A stretch of DNA of 64,000 nucleotides from Acholeplasmataceae bacterium UBA6150 (GCA_002423145.1 DIUU01000014.1:62001-126000), one strand, 5' to 3'. Positions 26,272 through 35,218 are shown, counted from the stretch's first letter. Translations and numbers: made by a program. Notes: generated from the letters alone by a model not told the origin.

Positions 26272-27314
26272 TAGAGTGCCTCCTCCAATAAAACCCGCAT
26301 GGTTTCAGGGAAGTATACCTCAATCACTGCTTTTCCCTTAATGTGGACCATCGCGACATCAGAAATAGCCAATTCATACGCCTTTTCTGGTTGAAGCTTA
26401 TAGGTTTTCTTAACAAATTTAACATCTTGAATGATGTGTTTGAAGGTTTGTTGTGTTTGATGGAACTTTTCATAGGTTTCGTCATATTTACTACGGTGAA
26501 TGTCTAGTGCAGGGGATGCATAACAAGCAATTCCTTTAAACCCACCTTCTAGATAGGAAACCACACCTAAACCACCCATATAGAGGCTTTGCATCTCATT
26601 CAATTGGTATATTCTAGGTTTGACTTTGGTTTCAATAATGAGGTCTTTATACGATTCATAAGGCAAGAAAGACGCGATAGACCCGGGTAAGTATATCCCT
26701 GGGGTATCGATCAAACGGTGTCCAAATAAGGGCACTTCAAAATCAGCTAAAGTCAATCCTGGTTTTTTTCCAGACAATACGGTGGTTTCAATGTTGAAAT
26801 GGCTCGCAATGCGTTTGAACAACAGTGATTTACCACTGTTTTGAAATCCAACCAAATACACATTACGATTTTTTTGATGCAGACGAATAGCGTCGATTAA
26901 CACATCGATGTATTTATTTTGTAAGGCAGATACTGGAATGATGTCTGAGAATTTCATTTGAAGTAAGTTCGCTTCACGACGAATGGTTTGAATCATTCGG
27001 TTTAGATTAACCGAAGGCTCAAGTGTATCGATGTGATTTAAAACCAGTATGAAATTCGAATTGGGAAAATGTCTGTCTAATCGATATTTTAATCTTAACG
27101 ATAGATGGTTAATCGATAAGACATAGATGATTAAGGCTTCTTCTTTGATTTGAGGCATGTCACCTGTATTTATAATGACAGAGTTTACTTTAGAATAGTG
27201 TTTTAGATTGAAACAATCCAAACACAAATCATGGTTCATGTCTTTGACAAAACCCGGTTTGGATTCCTCGATATTTTGCAAAATAACGCCACAACCATTA
27301 CAACGTTTCAACAT
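26268..27314 (-). CDS. yqeH: Circularly permuted GTPase YqeH
   Basis: YqeH assists 30S subunit assembly. The N-terminal zinc finger has CNGC near residue 5 and CLDC near residue 31. The GTPase motifs are in permuted order: G4 LNHIDTLE, G5 VSALQ, then G1 GFQNSGKS and G3 DTPG. A C-terminal RNA-binding type domain ends the 348-residue protein. An ATG at 27335 would add seven residues; 27314 puts the zinc finger at the usual place, but neither has a good ribosome-binding site. It overlaps yqeG by 17 bases. Confidence 0.94.
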   Translation of the reverse strand: MLKRCNGCGVILQNIEESKPGFVKDMNHDLCLDCFNLKHYSKVNSVIINTGDMPQIKEEALIIYVLSINHLSLRLKYRLDRHFPNSNFILVLNHIDTLEPSVNLNRMIQTIRREANLLQMKFSDIIPVSALQNKYIDVLIDAIRLHQKNRNVYLVGFQNSGKSLLFKRIASHFNIETTVLSGKKPGLTLADFEVPLFGHRLIDTPGIYLPGSIASFLPYESYKDLIIETKVKPRIYQLNEMQSLYMGGLGVVSYLEGGFKGIACYASPALDIHRSKYDETYEKFHQTQQTFKHIIQDVKFVKKTYKLQPEKAYELAISDVAMVHIKGKAVIEVYFPETMRVLLEEALY

Positions 27315-27858
27315 AGGGACGCAACCTGCTTTCATACAATGCTTTTTGATGCTTTTTCACTTTTTTAATGAAAAATGCTTCCAGTTTTCGGTTGATTCTC
27401 GTTGGCAAAATATCGGATTTACGTTCGATTGCACTCACCAAAATGGTGTAAAACCCCATACGATTGCCCCCGTAAATATCGGTCATCAACTGATCTCCAA
27501 TGTGGACAACTTTCGTCACATCAGTCTCATTCAAACGGTTTAATCCTGATTTAAATCCCCGTTTTAATGGCTTTTTCGCACTATAAATAAACGGAAACGG
27601 GTGTTTACCTACGAAGGTCTCAATCCGTTCTTGGTTGTTATTTGAGATTAACAACAATTTGAATCCAATCGATTCAATTTGATTCAAAAACGCAATCAAG
27701 TCTTCAGTTAACTCATGTTGTTTATACGATACCAATGTATTATCAATATCGATAAAAACGGTTCTAAAACCAGCTTGATATAAGTGTAAAAAATCGATGT
27801 TTTTCACCGATTTTTGATATTCATTTGGGATAAATTTAGTGTATTTTCCCTGTCTCAT
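27298..27858 (-). CDS. yqeG: HAD family phosphatase YqeG (PGP phosphatase-like)
   Basis: A class IIIA HAD phosphatase related to mitochondrial Gep4 and probably acting on phosphatidylglycerol phosphate. The nucleophile motif is FIDIDNTLVSY. Motif II is LLISNNNQ, and the later motif is VVHIGDQLMTDIYGGNRMG. The 186-residue length is normal. The ATG at 27858 lies just after the greA stop; a TTG upstream is less likely. Its place before yqeH is as in B. subtilis. A role after PgsA is inference. Confidence 0.88.
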   Translation of the reverse strand: MRQGKYTKFIPNEYQKSVKNIDFLHLYQAGFRTVFIDIDNTLVSYKQHELTEDLIAFLNQIESIGFKLLLISNNNQERIETFVGKHPFPFIYSAKKPLKRGFKSGLNRLNETDVTKVVHIGDQLMTDIYGGNRMGFYTILVSAIERKSDILPTRINRKLEAFFIKKVKKHQKALYESRLRPYVETL

Positions 27859-27859
27859 A

Positions 27860-28336
27860 CTACTTAACTTCAACGATTTGAATGTGGAAAGTTTTGCCTG
27901 TTTCTAAATGAACTTCGACGGTATCGCCTTCAATTGTACCTTGAATCGCTTTACCCACAGGTGAATCGGTAGAAATCTTATTCAACATAGGGTTTGCTTC
28001 AATAGTACCAACCAATTGGTATTCCGCTGTTTTGTTCTTTTCGACAAAGTGCAATACCACGGTTTTACCAGTGGTTACTTTATTATCGTTGGATGCTCTG
28101 ATGAGCTTGAAGTTTTCTAAGATATTTTCAATTTCTTTAACTCGGGCTTCAATTCTTGCTTGTTCGTCTCTCGCTGCGTCGTAATCAGCATTTTCGGATA
28201 AATCGCCTTGTGCACGCGCTTCTTGTAATGCGATGACGTTTTCTGGTCTCTTAACATCTTTTAAATAGGATAGTTCACTTCTGAGTTGGTCTACCCCTTC
28301 TTGAGTTAGTTCAAAGACTTGTTTAATTTTTGCCAT
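27860..28336 (-). CDS. greA: Transcription elongation factor GreA
   Basis: GreA rescues backtracked RNA polymerase by stimulating transcript cleavage. The 158-residue protein has an N-terminal coiled coil with the acidic tip ENADYDAARDEQ and a C-terminal FKBP-like domain with SPVGKAIQGTIEGDTVEV. AAGGAG stands before the ATG. A TATAAT at 28366-28371 may give it its own promoter, although the spacing to a -35 is poor. It ends the alaS-greA block of Bacilli, but udk, normally next to it, is missing. Confidence 0.97.
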   Translation of the reverse strand: MAKIKQVFELTQEGVDQLRSELSYLKDVKRPENVIALQEARAQGDLSENADYDAARDEQARIEARVKEIENILENFKLIRASNDNKVTTGKTVVLHFVEKNKTAEYQLVGTIEANPMLNKISTDSPVGKAIQGTIEGDTVEVHLETGKTFHIQIVEVK

Positions 28337-28395
28337 AAAATCACTCCTTGTTTTTACATTCTCTAATTATACACTAATTTTTTAAAATTAGATAG

Positions 28396-29049
28396 TTAAA
28401 TATGGTGTTTTCTGAGTGCTTTTTGAATTGCACGATGCCCTGGCATCAACAAATCTAAGACGTCATAAAACGGTTTTTGGTGGTTTGGAACCAATAAATG
28501 TGCATACTCGTGTAACAATACATACTTCGTATAAATGACATCTAGTTTCGCAAGATAGGCATTCAAAGTAATTTCTTTATGTTTTGTGTGACAACTACCA
28601 AACTTTGATTTTAGATACTTTATCTTCGTTGGTAATGGTTCTAAATGGACTGGTTTAAGCGATTCAATCAACCACGGATTTAATGTGTCTAAACATCTTT
28701 TTAATTCGTGACCATATAAGGTTTGAATGGCTTTTATCATCCACTTTTGATCTGGAATAAACAGAGTAACTCGATCTGTAATTTGATATGAAAACGGGTG
28801 GCCTTCGATGATTTCAAGGGGATATTCTTGTCCAAATATAACCAATGAATCGTATGTTTCGGTGAGTTTTTCAGTTAAACTATGAAACTGATCGAAATTT
28901 TCCCACAGTCTTTTTTCAATCACTTGTAAGGGAATCCGTGGTCCTTTAGTCACCACGATTTGGTGTCCTTTTACTCGAAAATATGCATTTTTGATTTTTT
29001 TAGGAATAATGATGTATTCTAAGATTTTACCTTGTTTTTCAATTTTCAT
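28396..29049 (-). CDS. YgjP-like (DUF45/WLM) zinc metallopeptidase
   Basis: The 217-residue protein belongs to the YgjP/DUF45 family, thought to be zinc peptidases. The metal motif is HEYAHLLVPNH (HExxH plus a following histidine), preceded by SKFGSCHTKHKEITLN, the other conserved block. The function is unknown. The ATG at 29049 has AAAGG upstream; a longer start at 29076 overlaps trhP2 further and lacks a ribosome-binding site. It replaces udk in the otherwise conserved trhP2-greA region. Confidence 0.85.
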   Translation of the reverse strand: MKIEKQGKILEYIIIPKKIKNAYFRVKGHQIVVTKGPRIPLQVIEKRLWENFDQFHSLTEKLTETYDSLVIFGQEYPLEIIEGHPFSYQITDRVTLFIPDQKWMIKAIQTLYGHELKRCLDTLNPWLIESLKPVHLEPLPTKIKYLKSKFGSCHTKHKEITLNAYLAKLDVIYTKYVLLHEYAHLLVPNHQKPFYDVLDLLMPGHRAIQKALRKHHI

Positions 29050-30235
29050 CTGACAAAACCTTTCGTAACATGTCATAAGGTTTTACTTCAAATGGAATGT
29101 GAATTTTCAAGATTTGTTTTGGGTGTCTCGCAGCATCCAACAATAGTCCATCTTTATCACGGATTTCACCCATGACGAATGTTTTTTGATAGCGCGGTCC
29201 CACGAGTTCAACCAATTCACCAGAAACAAAATGATTTCTTTGTTCAACGGTAGCGATTTGTGTAAATGAATCATAATCGACAACCAAGCCTAAGAATTCT
29301 TTGGTCGGTTCTTCACTTCTTAAGTTGTATAGTTGTTGTTCTGCTTTTGGCATTCCACCTAAAAAACCGAACGATGTTAATCTATTTTCTGCTTTCCTAA
29401 TTTCTTTTTCATATACAGATACATCTTTCACTGTCTTGGTTTGGATATACTCATCCATCAACAATCGATAACTACGAACTACCGTAGCGATATAGTGAAT
29501 GGATTTCATTCGCCCTTCGATTTTTAAGGATGATACGTTCGCATCGATCAATTGAGGTATATACGCTAGGGTTTGTAAGTCTTTCGAACTCATCGAAAAC
29601 GGCATTTTTTCATCTGAGATGAGCTCATCATCGGCATATAAGTCGTAATTCCAACGACAGCTGTGTGCACAACCACCACGGTTGGCATCACGGTCAGTCA
29701 TATTGTTCGATAAAGTACATCTGCCTGAATAGGATGCACACATCCCGCCGTGAATGAATACTTCGATTTCAACCTCAGCTTGTTTGGTGATTGAAGTGAT
29801 TTCTTCGATATTCAATTCTCTGCCAAGCACGACTCTTTCTGCGCCTAAATCTTTCCAGAAATGGACAGCATGCCCATTGACCACGGATTGTTGTGTCGAT
29901 ACATGGACAGGGATTTTGGTGTGTTTTTTCGCTGTTTCTACAATATAAGGTGAAGCAGCGATAATCGCGTCAACTCCGGCATTTTCTAAACCTTTTAAAT
30001 ACTCAATCAAAGCATCCATATTGTCATTATGAGGGATGATATTCGTCGTCACATAAAGTTTTTTACCATGTTGATGACAAAAATCTGCGCCTTCTTTGAT
30101 ATTTTCCAAAGTGAAATTAGATGCTCTAGCCCGTAAACTAAACTCCATCCCACCAATAAATACCGCATCTGCACCATATAAAATAGCGATTTTTAATTTT
30201 TCTAAATCCCCAGCAGGGGCGAGTAATTCGGTCAT
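29039..30235 (-). CDS. trhP2: U32 family tRNA 5-hydroxyuridine synthase TrhP2-like
   Basis: U32 proteins TrhP hydroxylate U34 of tRNA with prephenate-dependent chemistry and an iron-sulphur cluster. The 398-residue protein starts TELLAPAGDLEKLKIAILYGADAV, the U32 signature. The cysteine cluster is GGMCASYSGRC and NRGGCAHSC. A C-terminal beta-barrel domain of about 80 residues follows. The small partner gene lies directly upstream with a 4-base overlap, and the methyltransferase trmR precedes that, as in B. subtilis (yrrM, yrrN, yrrO). Prephenate is also the substrate of PheA in this window. Confidence 0.9.
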   Translation of the reverse strand: MTELLAPAGDLEKLKIAILYGADAVFIGGMEFSLRARASNFTLENIKEGADFCHQHGKKLYVTTNIIPHNDNMDALIEYLKGLENAGVDAIIAASPYIVETAKKHTKIPVHVSTQQSVVNGHAVHFWKDLGAERVVLGRELNIEEITSITKQAEVEIEVFIHGGMCASYSGRCTLSNNMTDRDANRGGCAHSCRWNYDLYADDELISDEKMPFSMSSKDLQTLAYIPQLIDANVSSLKIEGRMKSIHYIATVVRSYRLLMDEYIQTKTVKDVSVYEKEIRKAENRLTSFGFLGGMPKAEQQLYNLRSEEPTKEFLGLVVDYDSFTQIATVEQRNHFVSGELVELVGPRYQKTFVMGEIRDKDGLLLDAARHPKQILKIHIPFEVKPYDMLRKVLSDEN

Positions 30236-31122
30236 AATTCCACCTTCTTAGGTTTGTATACCGTTTTCTTAAAAAAGAATCCTTCATCCCAAACTTCATG
30301 GTATTTTTGTTGGATTGTGAGTACTTGGGGATCTGTTAATGTTATTTCATTATGGTATAGTTTTAGAACACCTAACGCATACGCATCGTCATGAAAAACC
30401 GTATCGAATACGAGATAATCAATCGCGTCTTTTAATGGTTTTAAGTAATTTAAACTCGAAAAAACATGGTTTCTAAAGACATGTGTCCCACCCTCATCTT
30501 CTAAAATGGGGTATTTGAATTCCGGTCTTTTTTCTTCTACGACGGACAAATTTCTTTGATCATGGTACCTATGGTTCTGATTTTTGTTCTCAAAATAGGC
30601 TTGGATCAACTGTCTTTTAGAATAAAACATGTTTAAAAATCCATGTCCGTACGCGAATATTTTATAGGGTCTATGTTGACCGATGACTTGGATATCATCG
30701 AGTGTGATTTCTTTCGCAAGAAAAACGCCTTGAATGCCTAAACTATGGTAAAAATGCGCATCAAAAACATTGGTTATGAGTGTTTCTGGATTGTATATCA
30801 TTTTATGGGATATGCCCAGTTTTTTACCGATGGACAATACGCCAATGTCGCCAACGATATAGCCAGTAATCGCGTCACTATCAATTGTCTTTATGAAGGT
30901 CTCATAGCTGTTGGCATCCAAATCGTGTAGAATACGGTTCATCAAAATGAAGCATTCACGGTGACACGACTGGATTTTTTGTGCAGCAAACAAGATTTCA
31001 CTGGTCTCAAAACTGCGAGTCAAACGGGTTGATACGCCATTTTGACCCAAAATAAAACCATCCACATAATCGATCAGCAGATCGATGGATTCAATTTTAT
31101 ATAACGTTACTATTTTTTTCAT
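30232..31122 (-). CDS. trhP1: U32 family protein TrhP1/YrrN-like
   Basis: The 296-residue protein corresponds to B. subtilis YrrN (TrhP1), the shorter U32 partner. The N-terminus, KKIVTLYKIESIDLLIDYVDGFILG, resembles the U32 barrel but the signature is degenerate. No cysteine cluster is seen. It overlaps trhP2 and trmR by 4 bases each, a tight translational unit. The assignment depends strongly on gene order. Confidence 0.82.
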   Translation of the reverse strand: MKKIVTLYKIESIDLLIDYVDGFILGQNGVSTRLTRSFETSEILFAAQKIQSCHRECFILMNRILHDLDANSYETFIKTIDSDAITGYIVGDIGVLSIGKKLGISHKMIYNPETLITNVFDAHFYHSLGIQGVFLAKEITLDDIQVIGQHRPYKIFAYGHGFLNMFYSKRQLIQAYFENKNQNHRYHDQRNLSVVEEKRPEFKYPILEDEGGTHVFRNHVFSSLNYLKPLKDAIDYLVFDTVFHDDAYALGVLKLYHNEITLTDPQVLTIQQKYHEVWDEGFFFKKTVYKPKKVEL

Positions 31123-31736
31123 GATTTAATCCTTTGGGAAATACTCATCCCATCACCGATATTATATAGTTCACTTTCATAATCGACATGTGATTTTAAA
31201 AACTGTTTAAACGACTCTAACCGTTTCACAAGGTTTTTAGTCCCTCTTGAAACGGTATCGACATCGACGTTATGAAAATTTAAATTGTCTGTAATGATGA
31301 TGCCGGATTCTGTTAAAAAAGGCTCATATTTGTTAAAAAACTTCTCATATTGGGCTTTCGCTGCGTCGATAAATATCGCATCAAACCGTAAATTCGAATC
31401 CAGTTCACATGTTAAAGCATCCGCGAACATCAGAGTGATTTGAGGGTTCATTTCGAAGTCAATCACATGTTTAACTGCCAAAGCGTAGAGTTCTGGATTA
31501 CGCTCGATTGAGGTGACTTTAGCCCCTGTATGGTAGGCCATTGAAATTGCACTATAGCCAACGGCAGTTCCGATTTCAAGGATGTTTTTTACGTTGTGTT
31601 TTTTTAAAGTCTCTACCAAAAATAAAAGCCCATCATCGGATAGGATAGGTACTTTTAATGATTGGGCTTTTAGTTTGAGTTCGTTAATCTTCGTCAGATT
31701 CGTCGTCGTCTTGTGCTTCTTCGTCATCCTGGTCAT
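31119..31736 (-). CDS. trmR: tRNA 5-hydroxyuridine methyltransferase TrmR (YrrM)
   Basis: TrmR methylates 5-hydroxyuridine at tRNA position 34 to 5-methoxyuridine. The roughly 205-residue protein is a COMT-type O-methyltransferase. Motif I is ILEIGTAVGYSAISMA, the metal residues are in FIDAAKAQYEKFF and ITDNLNFHN. The start overlaps the DUF1292 gene by about 50 bases; GTG, ATG and ATG are clustered at 31739, 31736 and 31727 without a good ribosome-binding site. The reading frame through the acidic tail of DUF1292 gives a lysine/threonine-rich N-terminus. Confidence 0.9.
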   Translation of the reverse strand: MTRMTKKHKTTTNLTKINELKLKAQSLKVPILSDDGLLFLVETLKKHNVKNILEIGTAVGYSAISMAYHTGAKVTSIERNPELYALAVKHVIDFEMNPQITLMFADALTCELDSNLRFDAIFIDAAKAQYEKFFNKYEPFLTESGIIITDNLNFHNVDVDTVSRGTKNLVKRLESFKQFLKSHVDYESELYNIGDGMSISQRIKS

Positions 31737-31974
31737 CACCTAAGTAGTTTGCTAATAACTCATCAAGCATTTCCCATTCTTCGTCAGTTTGCACATCCTC
31801 AAAGTAGCCTTCGCCACCCTCGGTCTCAACGAATACAGCCGCGCTTACCTCATCGCGGTCGGAAAATTGAAATACTACATAATTCTTTTCTGTTTGTTCT
31901 GAGTAATGGGTAAATAAAATTTCCGCCATGACTTCTTGTCCATCATATACGATGGTGAGTTTGTTATCTTCCAT
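31684..31974 (-). CDS. yrzB: DUF1292 family protein (YrzB-like)
   Basis: A small conserved Firmicutes protein of unknown function. The 96-residue protein has the DUF1292 pattern, EDNKLTIVYDGQEVMAEILFTHY and KNYVVFQF. It ends with a strongly acidic tail of about 20 residues. It lies between ruvX and trmR, as in B. subtilis except that mltG is missing from between it and trmR. The RNA encoding the tail is also the start of trmR. Confidence 0.88.
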   Translation of the reverse strand: MEDNKLTIVYDGQEVMAEILFTHYSEQTEKNYVVFQFSDRDEVSAAVFVETEGGEGYFEDVQTDEEWEMLDELLANYLGDDQDDEEAQDDDESDED

Positions 31975-31976
31975 GT

Positions 31977-32393
31977 TTAGTCTCCTTTTCGGTTTAAATA
32001 ACTTTGAAGAATGATGAGCGCTGCTAATTCATCTTTTTTTTGTCTTTGTTTGTCTTTTTTAATGCCCATTTCGGTCATCAAGTTCAATGCTTCATAGGTC
32101 GATAATCGTTCATCCCACAACACCACTTTGGCCGGTGTTTTGGACTCAATCATCGCTTTGAATGACTCACTCACTTGAGCTCGAATGCCAATATCATCGT
32201 TCATATGCTTTGGATAGCCTAAGACGACAACTTCAACACCTTCATTTTTAATATAATTAGAAATGTAGATGGCAGCGTCTTCATAATGGTTTTCATAAAA
32301 CCGAAATGTCCCCACTGGGTTTGAGAAAATACCCGAATCGCTTCTTGCAATCCCAAGCGTTTTTTCACCTAAATCCAATCCAATATAAATCAA
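31977..32393 (-). CDS. ruvX: RuvX/YqgF-type nuclease
   Basis: YqgF/RuvX has an RNase H-like fold and is called a putative Holliday junction resolvase, with a role also in 16S rRNA processing. The 138-residue protein starts MIYIGLDLGEKTLGIARSD and continues with VVLGYPKHMN and LWDERLSTYEA. The start is taken as TTG at 32393, because AAGGAG lies 8 bases upstream; the GTG at 32402 is inside that site. The TTG overlaps the alaS stop as TTGA. Confidence 0.9.
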   Translation of the reverse strand: MIYIGLDLGEKTLGIARSDSGIFSNPVGTFRFYENHYEDAAIYISNYIKNEGVEVVVLGYPKHMNDDIGIRAQVSESFKAMIESKTPAKVVLWDERLSTYEALNLMTEMGIKKDKQRQKKDELAALIILQSYLNRKGD

Positions 32394-34993
32394 ATGAACC
32401 ACTCCTTGAAGGATGCGATAATGTCTTTCAATTTCGACTTATCTGCCGTACCACCTTGAGCGAAGTCAGGTTTTCCACCACCGGACCCATTCGAGACTGC
32501 TGCAGCCTTTTGAATCATCGATTTCGCATCTATAGATCTTGTTTTACATAAGAAGAGGAGTTTTTCATCGGTTTCATTGATTAAACAGACCACTTCCGCT
32601 TTTATTTTATCATAGATTGCGTCAACGAGTTGCTTTTGTATATCTTTATCTAAATTCTTTTCAAGAATAATTTGATATTTATCTTCGTTTTCAATATAAG
32701 CATCGAGGTTGGATAAGGCTTGTTTTTGTTTCACATTGAGCAAATGTTTCTCTAAGTTTTTATTGTGTTCTTTGAGGGTTTCAATGTATTTTCTAAGTGC
32801 CAATATATCGTTATAAGAACCAATCAAACGGCTTCTATTTGGAGCATCTACTCTAAACTTAGAATCGATTTGTCTGAGTTCTAAAACCAGACGTTCTTCT
32901 TTTTGTTTGAGGGTTTCAATTTCTGCTTCAAATGGTCTTAAGGCATAAACCATATCGGTTTCGAGCGATTTGCCTGTAACAGCTTCAACACGATAAATCC
33001 CAGACCCAATCGATTCATAACTTGTGATTGCGAATCGTTCGATGTCACTGGTGCGCTTAACGTGTGTGCCACCACACAGTTCAATCGAATAATTGCCCAT
33101 GTTGACAACTCTGACAACGTCGTGGTATTTTTCACCAAACAATGCCATCGCACCAAGGGCTTTGGCTTGTTCTAGTGGCATTTCAACGGTATCGACAGGA
33201 AAGTCTTTTAAGATGGCTTCATTCACCATAGCTTCGATTTTTAATAATTCATCCACTGTCAAAGCTTCATAATTATTGAAGTCAAAACGCATCGTAGTTT
33301 CACTGACTTGCGACCCTTGTTGATTGGAGTGGTTGCCTAAAGTGATTTTGAGTGCTTTATGGAATAAATGAGCTGCTGAGTGATTTTTCAAAATGCGCAT
33401 ACGGTTTTCTTTATCTACTTCACAAAGCACCATTTCCCCTTCATCAAAGGATTCATCCATCACGTGTAACGTTTGCCCGTTCGGTAGTTTTACAACGTCT
33501 TTGACCGGATAACCATTGATGGTTCCTTTGTCAGCGACTTGTCCCCCCATGGTTGCGTAAAATGGGGTTTGATCTAAAACGATCCCTTGTTCAAAGGTTT
33601 TAATGACTTCACTTCTCGAAGACAACGTATCATATCCAATAAACATACTAGGCGTTTTAAAGGATAAGAATGCTGCTTCTTGTGATTTCATCGAATGTTC
33701 AGCGTTACGATTACTTCTAGATAATTCTTTTTGTCTTTCCATTAATGCTTTGAATCCTTCTAAATCGACTGTTTTCCCCAGTTCTTCAGACAATTCTAGA
33801 GTGAGTTCAATGGGGAAACCATAGGTGTCATATAATTTAAACGCGTCTTCTTTTTTGAGTTCTGAAACACCCTCAAGTGCTTCATATAAGTGTTTTTCAC
33901 CGGATGCGAGGGTTTCTAAGAACTTGTTTTCTTCAGCCAGAATAACCCTTTTTACCATCTTTTCATTGTCTTTAACGTTGGTATAAAAATGCCCCATAAT
34001 ACCGATGACATCGTCAACAAGCAAATGTAAAAACGCTTCTTGAAGACCGAGCTTTTTACCATACTTGGTAGCACGTCTGAGGAGTCTTCTCAATACGTAA
34101 CCTCTACCTTCATTGGATAGGATCGCGCCATCAGCAATCGCCATGGATAGTGTTTTAACGTGGTCAGCAATGACCTTAAATGCCATTTGACCTTCGTATT
34201 TAACACCCGATAGTTTTTCAGTGTGTGTAATGATTGGCATAAACAAGTCGGTTTCAAAGTTTGTTTTTGTCCCTTGAATGACACAAGCAAATCTTTCAAG
34301 GCCTGCACCCGTATCGATATTCTTATTTGGTAATTCTTTATAATCTTTTCTTGGTGTGCCTGGTTTTGCATTGTACTGTGAGAATACGATGTTCCATATT
34401 TCAATGAAACGTTCATTTTCTAGATCATTAGCAATCAATTCAGAACCACGTAAATCGTATTGTTCACCACGGTCAAAATAGATTTCAGTATCCGGACCTG
34501 AAGGACCTTCGCCGATTTCCCAAAAGTTGGTTTCTAGGGGAATGAGGTGTGAAGGATCTACACCCAATTCAATCCATTTGTCTCTCGCAATAAAATCATC
34601 TGGATAATAAGTCATGTATAATTTTTCTTTTGGAAACCCAAAATAAGCTTCTCCTGTGAGTAATTCAAACCCAAATTCAATCGCTTCAGGCTTAAAATAG
34701 TCTCCAATGGAGAAGTTTCCTAGCATTTCAAAAAAGGTATGGTGTCTCGCTGTTTTACCCACATTGTCAATGTCATTCGTACGAATACACTTTTGGATAT
34801 TGGTTAACCGTGGGTTGGGTGGCATGGCAGACCCGTCAAAGTATTTTTTTAATGGTGCAACCCCTGCATTGATCCATAGCAAGGTTTTATCCCCCATCGG
34901 TACGAGGGACGCGGATGGTTCAATTTTGTGGCCTTTTGATTCGAAAAATCGTAGCCAAGTCTGTCTAATTTCGTCTGCTGTCATGTATCTCAT
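32390..34993 (-). CDS. alaS: Alanine-tRNA ligase
   Basis: Charges tRNA-Ala. The 867-residue protein has the N-terminal class II catalytic domain (TADEIRQTWLRFFESKGH onward). The editing domain has HSAAHLFHKAL and the zinc residues CGGTHVKRT. A C-terminal coiled coil and the glycine-rich SNGSGGGKPDFAQGG segment follow. GGAGG stands 7 bases before the ATG. It is controlled by a T-box leader. It begins the block alaS, ruvX, yrzB, trmR, trhP1, trhP2 and greA. Confidence 0.98.
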   Translation of the reverse strand: MRYMTADEIRQTWLRFFESKGHKIEPSASLVPMGDKTLLWINAGVAPLKKYFDGSAMPPNPRLTNIQKCIRTNDIDNVGKTARHHTFFEMLGNFSIGDYFKPEAIEFGFELLTGEAYFGFPKEKLYMTYYPDDFIARDKWIELGVDPSHLIPLETNFWEIGEGPSGPDTEIYFDRGEQYDLRGSELIANDLENERFIEIWNIVFSQYNAKPGTPRKDYKELPNKNIDTGAGLERFACVIQGTKTNFETDLFMPIITHTEKLSGVKYEGQMAFKVIADHVKTLSMAIADGAILSNEGRGYVLRRLLRRATKYGKKLGLQEAFLHLLVDDVIGIMGHFYTNVKDNEKMVKRVILAEENKFLETLASGEKHLYEALEGVSELKKEDAFKLYDTYGFPIELTLELSEELGKTVDLEGFKALMERQKELSRSNRNAEHSMKSQEAAFLSFKTPSMFIGYDTLSSRSEVIKTFEQGIVLDQTPFYATMGGQVADKGTINGYPVKDVVKLPNGQTLHVMDESFDEGEMVLCEVDKENRMRILKNHSAAHLFHKALKITLGNHSNQQGSQVSETTMRFDFNNYEALTVDELLKIEAMVNEAILKDFPVDTVEMPLEQAKALGAMALFGEKYHDVVRVVNMGNYSIELCGGTHVKRTSDIERFAITSYESIGSGIYRVEAVTGKSLETDMVYALRPFEAEIETLKQKEERLVLELRQIDSKFRVDAPNRSRLIGSYNDILALRKYIETLKEHNKNLEKHLLNVKQKQALSNLDAYIENEDKYQIILEKNLDKDIQKQLVDAIYDKIKAEVVCLINETDEKLLFLCKTRSIDAKSMIQKAAAVSNGSGGGKPDFAQGGTADKSKLKDIIASFKEWFI

Positions 34994-35007
34994 GTCTTAT
35001 CCTCCAT

Positions 35008-35040
35008 AAAAAAAGTCCATAGAATTTGCATTCTAAGGAC
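35008..35040 (-). terminator. T-box intrinsic terminator before alaS
   Basis: On the minus strand GTCC...AGAAT pairs with ATTCT...GGAC around TTGC and is followed by seven T, just upstream of the alaS ribosome-binding site. Confidence 0.88.
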
Positions 35041-35213
35041 GATGTTAATCGCGGTACCACCTTAGTTCTAACCCAAATGGATTAGCCCTTCATTGTACTG
35101 TTAAGGCCAGTTTACCAATGGCTCCCAAGTAGCTTCATGTTCACCGTGATCACTTTCACCTAACTGATCTCTCTTTAAAATGGCTCGCATTACTTGTCTT
35201 GTTCTTCGCTCTA
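35012..35213 (-). promoter_or_regulatory. T-box riboswitch (alanine) for alaS
   Basis: The leader carries the T-box core AAGGTGGTACCGCG (minus strand, about 35050-35063), whose centre pairs with the acceptor end of uncharged tRNA. It is followed by the terminator. Stem I upstream has AGAGAGAT-type loop sequence, and GAAGCTAC contains a GCT codon at 35131-35133, a plausible alanine specifier. Uncharged tRNA-Ala would favour the antiterminator and raise alaS expression. The specifier assignment is by eye. Confidence 0.92.
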
Positions 35214-35218
35214 TATGT

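Noticed and set aside
28374..28391. AT-rich hairpin between the YgjP-like gene and greA
   Set aside because: CTAATTTT and AAAATTAG form a perfect 8-base stem, but no T-run follows on the minus strand and the stem is only A/T-rich, so terminator function is doubtful.
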